Positions 6,337 through 14,437 of a DNA stretch of 17,801 bases are shown here, in pieces. This stretch comes from Rhodosalinus sp046542825. GTDB taxonomy: Bacteria > Pseudomonadota > Alphaproteobacteria > Rhodobacterales > Rhodobacteraceae. Location: positions 1 through 17,801 of the forward strand of contig NZ_JBKHAQ010000059.1 in assembly GCF_046542825.1 (NCBI RefSeq), read 5' to 3'. Positions within the stretch are counted from its first letter, which is position 1, and every line of letters begins with the position of its first letter. The notes below the pieces were generated by a model, which searched no databases, was not told where the DNA came from, and saw nothing but the letters and a program-made list of their open reading frames with translations. The translations under genes and the position numbers were made by a program.

Positions 6337-7809
6337 TCAGGGGACGCTCAACGCGCGCCGCGTTTCCGGCGTTGCGAGCTGCGAATGCAGGTCGAGAAAG
6401 ATCTCGCGCGCGGCGCTGCGCTCGCCGAGATTCAGGAGCGCGTAGCCCTTGAGCAGCGCGAGATCGCGGCGCGTGACACCGGTCAGCCGTTCATGCTCCT
6501 CGAAAAAGGCGATGGCGCGGGCGAAGTCCCTCCGCTGGTAGGCCCGCACACCGCGCTGATTCAGGATCTGCCCCTCGATCTCGATCCGCTGGGCCTGGCG
6601 GAGCGGCGCCGAGGCGGCGACCCGCGCGGCCTGTTCCGTCATGTCGAGCTGCAACATCGCCAGAAGCAGACCAAAGCTTGCGTCGGTCCGGACTTCGGCG
6701 CTCGGGGCCCGCTCGACCGCCTGGCGGAACGCGGCGACGGCTTCCATCGGACGGTCGGCGTTGTAGGCGCACCAGCCGCGCTGGTAGATCACCCGAATGT
6801 TCGACGATCCGGCCGAAAGGGCGAGGCATTGCGTCCAGTCCCCCCTCTCGGCGGCAGCCTCGATCCCGGTCAGGCTACCGCTTCCGGCACGCGATGCGCC
6901 TGTCGCTGCCGTGGTCTCCGGCGCGGGTGTCCGCCGCGCGGACGCCGGCCTGCGCGTCAGCGTATCGGGCCGGTCGACCGGCCGCAGGCTCGTCTCCGGC
7001 CCTGTGCCGCCGGCGGTCGGGCGCTGCGCCTCCGTCGCCTCGCCGTCTAGGTCTATTCTCCGCTCGCCGTTGCCCCAGCGCGGCTCGGCCTGCCGGCCGG
7101 CGCGCAGCCGGTCCTCGGTCCGGCGCAGGCGTGCCGTCGCCTCCGGCGCCTGCGCCTGCGCGATGTCGGAGAACTCGGCCAGTTCCGAGAGGGTGGCGAC
7201 GGCCTCGGCCTTCTCCAGCGTGGCAACGAGGATATCGGGCGCCGTGCATGTGCGCAGCACGGATCGGTAGATCGACAGGGCGCGGTCGGTTTCGCCCAGC
7301 GACAGATGCATCCGTGCCAGCTCCCAGGCGTTGTTCGCCCGCTCGCAGGACAGGAGCGCCGGGACCCCGCGCGCGATCCCGATGGCGGTCTCGGCCCGGT
7401 CGGCGGCCACCGCCGCGTCGAATTCGCTCTGCGCCTCCGACACGCTCAGCAGCGTGAGCATGTCGGCCGGCGGCGACCAGTCGGGGAAGGCACGGTCCGT
7501 CTCGTCGATGAGCTGCCGGGCGCCCTCGTAGTCGCCGTCCGCGATCAGGGCATAGATGCGGTCGATCGAATCGGGCCCGGCCGGGCCGGACAGGTCCTCG
7601 AGATCCTCGGGCGGCGTCCAGTCCGGGAAGGCCCGTTGCAGGCGCCGCAGCTCGGAGGTCACCGCCTCTTCGTTGTCCTGCTCGAGATAGAAGCGCAGCG
7701 CCTGAAGGTCGCTTTCGGAGGGCTCCTGCGCGGCGGCGCCCGCGGCACCGAGCGACAGGACCAGGGCGAGCGCGGCGGCGCGCAGGCCGGGGGTCAAATC
7801 GGCAGGCAT
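6337..7809 (-). CDS. Periplasmic TPR protein of the cellulose operon (BcsK-like)
   Basis: A 490-residue exported repeat protein, last gene of the cellulose operon. A signal peptide covers residues 1-27 (LRAAALALVLSLGAAGAAA, then QE). Helical repeats fill about 30-220 and 310-480, with TPR-like units such as YQRRDFARAIAFFEEHERLT. A Pro/Thr/Arg-rich linker at about 225-305 separates them. The phrase RAFPDW(T/S)PP occurs twice, near residues 59 and 107. Full BcsC has over 1,100 residues with a C-terminal beta-barrel; no barrel is present here. TPR-only proteins of bcsN-containing alphaproteobacterial operons are called BcsK. It starts inside the end of bcsZ (16-bp overlap). A scaffold role around the synthase is inferred. 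Confidence 0.85.
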   Translation of the reverse strand: MPADLTPGLRAAALALVLSLGAAGAAAQEPSESDLQALRFYLEQDNEEAVTSELRRLQRAFPDWTPPEDLEDLSGPAGPDSIDRIYALIADGDYEGARQLIDETDRAFPDWSPPADMLTLLSVSEAQSEFDAAVAADRAETAIGIARGVPALLSCERANNAWELARMHLSLGETDRALSIYRSVLRTCTAPDILVATLEKAEAVATLSELAEFSDIAQAQAPEATARLRRTEDRLRAGRQAEPRWGNGERRIDLDGEATEAQRPTAGGTGPETSLRPVDRPDTLTRRPASARRTPAPETTAATGASRAGSGSLTGIEAAAERGDWTQCLALSAGSSNIRVIYQRGWCAYNADRPMEAVAAFRQAVERAPSAEVRTDASFGLLLAMLQLDMTEQAARVAASAPLRQAQRIEIEGQILNQRGVRAYQRRDFARAIAFFEEHERLTGVTRRDLALLKGYALLNLGERSAAREIFLDLHSQLATPETRRALSVP

Positions 7810-8852
7810 GCGGGCAACGTCCGGATCTGGGCCATCATGACGAACATGTGCAGGGTCGAGGGGTAATAGGGTTGAGCGGGGCTGTAGGGCGGGATCGGCG
7901 CGCCCGGACCGCCCTCAGCGGCGCAGTGCGACAAGGCCGCCACCGCGCGGTAACCGGGATCGCCGCTGGTCTCCAGCACCGTGCCCGTCTCCGCGTCGAG
8001 GACCGTCGCGGACAGCCCCTGCGGCGCGCGTGCCATCGCGTCGGCGGCGCGCGCCAGTGCCGGATGCCCGTGTTCGCCCGACCACGCGAGGAAGAGCGGC
8101 ACGCGCAGCGCCTCGTATCCCGCGTCATGCGAGAAGCCGGACGGCGCCCGTCGTCCCTCGGGCGTCAGTTCGAGCCAGTCGGGAACGACGGCCTCCTGCG
8201 CGATCTCCGACATCAGTGACAGGCCCGACGTGGCCGCGCGATCGAGCTCGGGCTGCCCGGTGGCTGCCGCCACCTCGCGCATTGCGAGCGGCATCATGTA
8301 GGACGGGTTCACGATCACGCCGTCGGGCGTGGTAAAACCCTCTGCCGCCGGCAGCAGTATGGGCTGCCCCGGTCGATCGGGGCGCGAGGCGACGCAGCTT
8401 CGCACCAGGTCCGACGCCACCGCCGCCGCGCGGTCGCGCCATGCAGCATGGCCGAACCGCTCGGCACCGCGCAGCAGCGCCCAGGCATGGAAGAGATCGC
8501 CATCGCTGGCATTGTTCAGATCCGGCACCCGTTCCGGCACGTCGGGCAGCCAGCGCCAGGCCAGAAGCGCGTCGCCCCTGATGGCGAGGTTTTCCTGCGT
8601 CCAGGCGGCCATGCGGCGAAAAGCGTCTTCGTCGCCTACCTCGACGGCGATCGACATGCCGTAGCTCTGCCCCTCCGAGTGGCTTGCGCCCCTTTGCGGC
8701 GCGTCCACAACCCGGCCGCTGAAGTCCAGATGCGCGTCGCGCCATGCCGTCCAGAGGGGCCAGAGCGGGTGCTCCGCCCCGGACGGTTGGGCCAGGACAG
8801 GCCCGGCGGTTGCCGCAGCCGCTGCAATTCCCAGAAAGTGCCGCCGTCTCAT
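7794..8852 (-). CDS. bcsZ: Cellulase BcsZ, glycoside hydrolase family 8
   Basis: A 352-residue endo-beta-1,4-glucanase that trims nascent cellulose in the periplasm. GH8 hallmarks are SEGQSYGM, whose E60 fits the catalytic acid of BcsZ/CelA enzymes, and the signature NNASDGDLFHAWALLRGAER at about 113-132. WLELTPEGR and FSHDAGYEALRVPLFLAW near the middle of the C-terminal half fit the family, and the latter probably includes the catalytic-base region. The N-terminus MRRRHFLGIAAAA has a twin-arginine pattern before a hydrophobic run and an LAQ cleavage site, so Tat export is likely. The start shares ATGA with the bcsB stop and has a strong GGAGGA seven bases upstream. The length is normal for the family. 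Confidence 0.95.
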   Translation of the reverse strand: MRRRHFLGIAAAAATAGPVLAQPSGAEHPLWPLWTAWRDAHLDFSGRVVDAPQRGASHSEGQSYGMSIAVEVGDEDAFRRMAAWTQENLAIRGDALLAWRWLPDVPERVPDLNNASDGDLFHAWALLRGAERFGHAAWRDRAAAVASDLVRSCVASRPDRPGQPILLPAAEGFTTPDGVIVNPSYMMPLAMREVAAATGQPELDRAATSGLSLMSEIAQEAVVPDWLELTPEGRRAPSGFSHDAGYEALRVPLFLAWSGEHGHPALARAADAMARAPQGLSATVLDAETGTVLETSGDPGYRAVAALSHCAAEGGPGAPIPPYSPAQPYYPSTLHMFVMMAQIRTLPACLPI

Positions 8853-11083
8853 TCGTCGTTCCTCCGTGTGAGAACGAGGATTGCCATGGCCACAAGGGCC
8901 GAGAGAACGGTCAGCGCAAGGATCGCTGCGACGTAGCCGAGCGGCGCGAGGGTGGCGTGATTCCCCATGACCGCCCTTAGATTGGACAGCTTGAGTGGCT
9001 CGTGCAACTTCAGCGTGCGGTCAGGGGCGGTCCAGCTGACCCAGCCCGTCGCCTCTTCGTAGAGTGCGACCTGCCCGGACGGGCCGTCACGGCTGTCGCG
9101 ACTGCCGGCGAGCGCGCGGACGATCTCGTCCGGTCGCGCGGAGCGCCCGAGGACCAGCCAGATATCGCCGGGCCGGTCCGGGTCCGGCTGCAACAGGGCT
9201 GCCTGCGCCTCGCGCTGCGTCAGCCACTCGCCCAGTTCGACCGTCTCGCCGAACGCCAGCCGCTCCAGCGCGCCGGCCAGCCGCGCAGGAAGCGCCGCGA
9301 TCTCGCCGGGCGTCGGCAGGCCGAACCAGCCACCCTCCTCGCTTACCTCGTCCCAGGGGGTCGCGGCCGACACCGGCGCGCCCGCCCCCTCCGCGACCCC
9401 GTCCAGCGCCGCGTTCAGGGCGCGCAGGTTGTCGCGCACCAGCGGCGCCTCGATGCCGGAAAGGTCGCTCGGCGTGCCGACCGTCAGCCTGGCGCGCGGG
9501 AGCGGGTCGTCCGGCGAGGATCCGCCGGGCGCAGCGAGCGCAGCCGCAACCTGCGGCAATAGCCCGGGCGGCAGGCTGCCCGATGCCTCGTCGCCCGGCA
9601 CGATATCGGTGCCTGCAAGCGCGGAAAGGGACAGGTCGAGCGATGGCAGTGACATGCGTGGCGAGGTGGGCACGAAGAGCTGGCTGCCCCTGGAGATTTC
9701 AAGCACCGGGCCGTCGAGCTCTTCACAGGCCGCGTCCGGCGGATCGCCCGGGATCAGCGCCTCGAACTCCAGCCGGTTGACCCCCGGTTCCAGCAGGCGC
9801 GCCCCGAAGGAGATCGGCAGCGTCGGCTGGGCGCGCCCGCCGTCGCGGTCCAGCGGCAGAAGACGGATGGTCGTGCCGTTTACCTTGACCAGCAGCAGCG
9901 CGCCCTCGGGCAGCCCCTCGGCGAAGCGATAGTCGAGATCGAGCCGCGCCTTCTGCGAGGCCAGCAGCACCCAGTCCCACGGCAGGCGAAAGTCGACCGG
10001 AATGCGGATGTAGCGCCCTTCGCCCACCAACCGCCCGGCGCCGAGGTCCGAGAGCGCCTGGGCGCTGCCCGGCGTGGCGACCGCAAGGCCGGTCTGATCC
10101 GGTCCGTCCGCGGCATCGGCCAGACCGGCGCTGACCTGAGCATAGTCCGTGCCCTGTTCCAGCAGCAGCACGAGCGCCCCGTCGCCGCCGCGCGCGAACC
10201 GCGGCTCATCCGGGCCCCGGCCCGGCGGCAGCGCCGTGATGCGCGCAAGGTCGGGCGGTCCGGCCGACTGTCGCCAGTAGCCGACGCTCTCGACAGCCGG
10301 CGGCGTACCGCCCAGCGACCTCGCGACCTCGGCGATGAAGGGCGCCGCCTCGACGAGCGATGCCCGCGGGTCAGGCCGCTTGATGGGGATCGGCGCGCCG
10401 CGTGCTGCCTGCGCCGAGATCGCGGCAAGAAACCCGTCGGCGTCGGTGCCGAAGCTCTCTGTGGGCAGGCTCACGCCGCTCGCTCGCGGGTCGATCTCGG
10501 TCCACAGGGCGAAGGCCGCGTCAGGCCCGCAGGCGACGCGGTGCGTATGGCGGGCGATGATCGTCACCTCGTTCCGCCCGGCGCGCAGACCCCCCTCCGG
10601 TACCGCGAGGGTATCGCGCGCGAAGCCTTCGAAGTTGTCCGGCGCCAGTGTGCCGAGGTCGGTGCCGTTGACCCTGACCGCGAGCCGCGACCGCTCGGGC
10701 AGCGCGTCGATGCCCGAGCGGTGCACGAGCGCCAGTTCCGTCTCCCCCGGCGCGGACGGCAGGTAGAGGACGAAGCGCGCCGTCGCTGCCTCGCCGGCCA
10801 GCCTGCGGATCGGGCCGCTCTCGATACGCGGTTCGGCGGCCCGGAGCGGGACCAGCTGCGCGCGCTGCTCGGGCGCCGGCGTGTCGGCCGCCGGACCCTG
10901 CGTGCGGCCGCGATCCGCAGGATCGCGCGGCGCAGTGGAGCGTGGCGGTGCATCCTCGGGCGGCGCGGGCGCCTGATCCTCGGGCGGATCGAGGGGGATG
11001 ATCTGTGCGTGCACCGGGCTGGCGAGGCCCGCCACGAGCGCCACGGCGAGCGTGCGCCCGAAAGGCGGCAGGCGGCGCGTCAC
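8849..11083 (-). CDS. bcsB: Cellulose synthase periplasmic subunit BcsB
   Basis: A 744-residue periplasmic partner of BcsA that guides the emerging glucan and anchors the complex. A signal peptide (TLAVALVAGLASPVHA, then Q27) is followed by a Pro/Ala-rich linker to about residue 75. Beta-rich carbohydrate-binding-like and flavodoxin-like domains follow, with RVNGTDLGTLAPDNFEGF and LLVKVNGTTIRLLPL typical of BcsB. A C-terminal membrane helix (LGYVAAILALTVLSALVAMA) precedes RRNDE and would pack on BcsA. The frame stays open to 11689, but that part is antisense-like readthrough of bcsA. The GTG at 11083 shares GTGA with the bcsA stop and has GAGGA nine bases upstream, so it is chosen. The length is close to Rhodobacter BcsB. 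Confidence 0.93.
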   Translation of the reverse strand: MTRRLPPFGRTLAVALVAGLASPVHAQIIPLDPPEDQAPAPPEDAPPRSTAPRDPADRGRTQGPAADTPAPEQRAQLVPLRAAEPRIESGPIRRLAGEAATARFVLYLPSAPGETELALVHRSGIDALPERSRLAVRVNGTDLGTLAPDNFEGFARDTLAVPEGGLRAGRNEVTIIARHTHRVACGPDAAFALWTEIDPRASGVSLPTESFGTDADGFLAAISAQAARGAPIPIKRPDPRASLVEAAPFIAEVARSLGGTPPAVESVGYWRQSAGPPDLARITALPPGRGPDEPRFARGGDGALVLLLEQGTDYAQVSAGLADAADGPDQTGLAVATPGSAQALSDLGAGRLVGEGRYIRIPVDFRLPWDWVLLASQKARLDLDYRFAEGLPEGALLLVKVNGTTIRLLPLDRDGGRAQPTLPISFGARLLEPGVNRLEFEALIPGDPPDAACEELDGPVLEISRGSQLFVPTSPRMSLPSLDLSLSALAGTDIVPGDEASGSLPPGLLPQVAAALAAPGGSSPDDPLPRARLTVGTPSDLSGIEAPLVRDNLRALNAALDGVAEGAGAPVSAATPWDEVSEEGGWFGLPTPGEIAALPARLAGALERLAFGETVELGEWLTQREAQAALLQPDPDRPGDIWLVLGRSARPDEIVRALAGSRDSRDGPSGQVALYEEATGWVSWTAPDRTLKLHEPLKLSNLRAVMGNHATLAPLGYVAAILALTVLSALVAMAILVLTRRNDE

Positions 11084-13455
11084 CGCGGGTGTTCCTCGTC
11101 GAGGATGAAGTCGAGACCCTCTCGGCCCGACCTGCGCGCGCGCGGCGCGGTGGCGGAGGGCACGGCGAAGTCCGCCCCGAAGGCCAGAAGATGCACCGGA
11201 ACCGCCTCGTCCCGACGCTCGGTCGCGGCGCGGCGGCGGCGTGCCGGTTCGCGGATGAAATCGGCGAACGTGCGGGGAATAGAGGACAGGCTGAGCCCGA
11301 ATGCAAAGAGAAGCCCGGATGCGAGACCCCGCGCACGTGTCCGGTCCTCGCGCAGGTGACGCCACGCCTCGCTGTCGGAGAAGATGAGATAGGCCACCGC
11401 CTCGCGCGTGGACATCGGCTGATCCGGCAGCAGGTGGATGCCCGCGGCAGGGCCTTCCGGACTGCGGGCGACGGCCCTTACCTCTGCAGCGATCTCGCGC
11501 TCGAGGTCCGGGGCCTCGGGAAAGTGCGGTTGGAAGACGACCCGCGCGCCCGGCCCGAGGTCCGAAAGCCGTGCCTCGGCCGGCGTGCCGTGCGGTGCGG
11601 TCATGAACTGAAGCCGCGCGCCGCTGGTCGAGGCGTCGGTGACGACCACTTCGAGCTCCGGCCCCATGTCCGTGTCGTCGGGCAACCACGCGGACGCCGG
11701 GACCCGTGTGCTCACCCGCGGCGCGCTGCGGCGCTGCCGCTTTTCCGACACGGCGCGGAGGGCGAGCGCGGCGAGCAGGAAGTTGAACAGCGCCCAGCCG
11801 CCCACGACCTCCACCACCGTGCGGTCACCGGGAAAGGCGATCCAGCGCGCGACCGCGACGGCAACCCCGATGCCCAGCAACACGGTCAGCAACAGCAGCG
11901 GCCGGTAGATGGGCGAGATGTAATCCTCGCTCAGCGTCTCGTCCTTCGCGGTCACGGCGAACGTCGCGGCGCGCGGGCGGCGGATCGTCTTGAAGATCTG
12001 CGTGGCAAGATAGGGCGCCTGCGCGACCTCGTAGACCTCGGAGATCAGCGGCCAGCGGGTGCGCGCGAAAAGCGCGTTCTGAACCATGAAACTGACCAAG
12101 AGGTAACTGAGCATGTACGCCAGCACCTCCTCGCCCGTGGCGACGAAGATCTCGAGCCCGAAGAAGAGGTAGAACAGCGGGATGATCAGGAAGCTGAGCC
12201 GCACCAGGGGAAACAGCCAGAAGCTCATCGAGTTCAGGTAGCACAACCGTTGCAGCAACGAGAGGCCGGACCGGAAGAGCGGGTTCTTGAGCAGCAGTAT
12301 CTGGGTCATGCCGGTGGCCCAGCGACCGCGCTGCTGGATGAACGAGGCGAAGGTCTCGGGCTGCAGTCCCGCGATCATCGCGCGGTTCAGATAAAGGCTC
12401 TCCCACCCCCGGGAGTGGATGTCGAGCGCGGTCTCGGCATCCTCGGTGATCGTCTCTCCGGAAAAGCCTCCGACCTCGTCGAGCGCGGCCCGCCGCAGAA
12501 CGGCAGCGGAGCCGCAGAAGAAGGCGCCGCGCCAGCGGTCGAGGCCGCGGTGAATCTGGGCGTAGAACATCTCGTTCTCCGCCGGGCAGGCATCCGGCAG
12601 GCCCAGATTGCGCTGGATCGGGTCGCGACTGATGAAGAAATGCGGCGTCTGGACCAGGAACAGGCGCGGGCTCTCGACGAAATAGCCCACCGTCCGGGCA
12701 AGAAAGTCGCAGCTCGGCACGTGGTCTGCGTCGAACACCACCACGAGATCGCCATCGATTTTTTCCAGAGCGGCGCTCATGTTGCCGGCCTTGGCGCGTT
12801 CGTTTCGCGCGCGCGCCGTGTACATGACGCCCAGTTCGGCGCACATCGCCTGAAGCTCGGCCCGCCGCGCGCGCGAAGCTTCCGCGATCTTCGGGTCCGG
12901 ATGCGCGCAGCGCTGGTCGGTGCCGCCGTCGTCGCAGAGCACGACGCGGAGTTTGTCGCGCGGGTAATAGATGTTCCTGGCCGCGGCGAGCGTGACGCTC
13001 AGCATCTCGGGCGGCTCGTTGTAGGAGGGCACCAGCACGTCCACCGTGGGCAGATCCGCTGCACGCACCCGACGCGGCAGCGCCCGCTCCGTCGGATCAG
13101 AGTTGATGAAGGCCGTCAGAAAAAAGACGGCGATGGCATAGGTTTCGACGGTCAGCAGCAGGAGCGCCGCGGCGAAGGAGGCCGGGGCATCCGGTGATGG
13201 CAACGTCTCCAGCACCCGCCAGATCCAGTAGCGCAGGATCAGCACGCTCGCCACCGCCAGCAGAAGCACCCGGGGCACGAGGTGGCGTCTGGCGAAGGGC
13301 TTGAGCAGCGCGACCGCGACCACCGCCGCGATACCCAGAAGCCCCTGTACCGCCGTCGAGGTGGGCGTGCTGGCCAGCACGACAATGGGCACAAGCAGCC
13401 CGATCCAGAGCACCCCCAGCGCCGTGGCCGAGCGCGATGTGCGCCCGCGGCTCAT
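11080..13455 (-). CDS. bcsA: Cellulose synthase catalytic subunit BcsA with PilZ domain (UDP-forming)
   Basis: A 791-residue inner-membrane processive glycosyltransferase (GT2) that polymerises UDP-glucose and extrudes the chain. The catalytic set is complete: DDG at 175-177, DAD at 242-244, FFCGS at 312-316, TED at 337-339 and QRGRW at 375-379. The gating loop FAVTAK is at 499-504. Membrane helices flank the GT domain, near residues 13-110 and 400-565. The PilZ domain has both c-di-GMP motifs: RSAPR (R576xxxR580) and DASTSG (D607xSxxG612), so allosteric control by c-di-GMP is expected. An amphipathic C-terminal segment follows. Motif positions sit within a few residues of Rhodobacter sphaeroides BcsA. 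Its ATG overlaps the bcsN stop as ATGA. Confidence 0.97.
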   Translation of the reverse strand: MSRGRTSRSATALGVLWIGLLVPIVVLASTPTSTAVQGLLGIAAVVAVALLKPFARRHLVPRVLLLAVASVLILRYWIWRVLETLPSPDAPASFAAALLLLTVETYAIAVFFLTAFINSDPTERALPRRVRAADLPTVDVLVPSYNEPPEMLSVTLAAARNIYYPRDKLRVVLCDDGGTDQRCAHPDPKIAEASRARRAELQAMCAELGVMYTARARNERAKAGNMSAALEKIDGDLVVVFDADHVPSCDFLARTVGYFVESPRLFLVQTPHFFISRDPIQRNLGLPDACPAENEMFYAQIHRGLDRWRGAFFCGSAAVLRRAALDEVGGFSGETITEDAETALDIHSRGWESLYLNRAMIAGLQPETFASFIQQRGRWATGMTQILLLKNPLFRSGLSLLQRLCYLNSMSFWLFPLVRLSFLIIPLFYLFFGLEIFVATGEEVLAYMLSYLLVSFMVQNALFARTRWPLISEVYEVAQAPYLATQIFKTIRRPRAATFAVTAKDETLSEDYISPIYRPLLLLTVLLGIGVAVAVARWIAFPGDRTVVEVVGGWALFNFLLAALALRAVSEKRQRRSAPRVSTRVPASAWLPDDTDMGPELEVVVTDASTSGARLQFMTAPHGTPAEARLSDLGPGARVVFQPHFPEAPDLEREIAAEVRAVARSPEGPAAGIHLLPDQPMSTREAVAYLIFSDSEAWRHLREDRTRARGLASGLLFAFGLSLSSIPRTFADFIREPARRRRAATERRDEAVPVHLLAFGADFAVPSATAPRARRSGREGLDFILDEEHPR

Positions 13456-14144
13456 GAGGCGGGTGCCGCCAGCGGCGACAGGGTGCGCACGGGGGCGCCG
13501 CCCGCCATGCCCTCGGGTGCGGGAAACCCGACGCTCCGGGGGCCTGCGGGCTCAAGTGCCTCGCCCACGTCGCCGCGCACGCAGTTGCGCATCACCATGT
13601 CGAGCGCGACGGCGCGCCCGGGCAGCAGCCGGTCGCCGACATCGAACCGGCGTATCGCCAGAACGCAGGTCGTGCCCGCACCGCTTGCCCATTCGGCCCA
13701 GGTCAGCGTGCCTGCCGTGTCCTCGTCGCTGCGCAGAATATCCAGTTCGGCCTGTGTGAACGGCGGGGGCAGGCCGCCGGCCTGCGCGAGCACGCGCTGC
13801 AGCCGCAGCCTGCCTGCGTCGGCCAGAAAACCGGGGGCCTCTGCCCGAAGATAGACGAAGTTGTCGCCCGGTAGCGCGGTGTGGTTCGGCAACAACAGGC
13901 GTTGTTCGGAGATCCGCGCAAAGCGGCGTTCCAGCACGAGCCGCGTCTGCGGCAGGTTGAGCCAGGCATCCTCGGAGGTCACGGTCACCCATTCGGTCCG
14001 GGCGACGCCGCGCTGCAGGTCGGTCAACCCGGGGTTGTCACCGGTACAGGCGGCCAGGAAAGCCGCGACGAGCGGCACGAGGCCCCGGACCGTCCACGCG
14101 GCCCTTTGAATTAGCCCTTCGGAGAGAGAAGACCATCGAAGCAA
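13452..14144 (-). CDS. bcsN: Cellulose biosynthesis lipoprotein, BcsN-like
   Basis: A 230-residue putative lipoprotein, first gene of the cellulose operon. A hydrophobic stretch GLVPLVAAFLAAC ends in a lipobox with C33. The mature part has WLNLPQTRLVLERRFARISE, LPGDNFVYLRAEAP and TTCVLAIRRFDVGDRLLPGR. The overall pattern and its position before bcsA fit the BcsN family of alphaproteobacteria, but I recognise it mainly by context. The start is uncertain. In-frame ATGs exist at 14219 and further upstream, but 14219 has no ribosome site and would place the signal helix about 45 residues in. The TTG at 14144 has AAGGA seven bases upstream and gives a proper signal peptide, so it is preferred. The stop overlaps the bcsA start. 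Confidence 0.65.
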   Translation of the reverse strand: MLRWSSLSEGLIQRAAWTVRGLVPLVAAFLAACTGDNPGLTDLQRGVARTEWVTVTSEDAWLNLPQTRLVLERRFARISEQRLLLPNHTALPGDNFVYLRAEAPGFLADAGRLRLQRVLAQAGGLPPPFTQAELDILRSDEDTAGTLTWAEWASGAGTTCVLAIRRFDVGDRLLPGRAVALDMVMRNCVRGDVGEALEPAGPRSVGFPAPEGMAGGAPVRTLSPLAAPAS

Positions 14145-14437
14145 GACTGTGTCCTTGGCGCATCGCGTCTCATAAAAGCGAAAGCGGTTGCAATCTCCGG
14201 CTACCCGAAACGAAGACATATTGCGATACTGCGAGGCTTTCGCCCTTGCATCCGTGACATGGAGGCGCAAAAGGGCAACAGTCGCGACGGGCAGACCGGA
14301 CCGCGCCGTGCAACAGGAATACGGCACCTTCCTGCGCGGGTCTTGCAGAACCGCGATGTATTGCACCTGCAACACGGGACTTTCCGAGGCCGCCACGGCG
14401 GCGGGCCGTCTCGGTCCCATCAGATGGAGCAGCGGGC
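14145..14437. promoter_or_regulatory. Divergent control region between bcsN and the diguanylate cyclase
   Basis: About 290 bp with no supported gene, serving both divergent units. By eye, TTGCA or its complement TGCAA occurs at 14188-14193 (TTGCAA), 14246, 14309, 14343, 14361 and 14368. The last two form the inverted repeat TTGCAccTGCAA. No convincing -35/-10 pair was found for either direction. A regulator-binding cluster is possible. Confidence 0.4.

Noticed and set aside
11084..11689. Extension of bcsB upstream to an ATG at 11689
   Set aside because: This part lies fully within bcsA in another frame and lacks a signal peptide. The GTG at 11083 has a strong ribosome site and a proper signal peptide.
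11005..13197. A 730-codon open frame on the plus strand opposite bcsA
   Set aside because: The minus-strand frame is an unmistakable BcsA with all catalytic motifs. The plus frame is rich in Arg, Glu, His and Gly with no recognisable domain, as expected for antisense of high-GC coding DNA.
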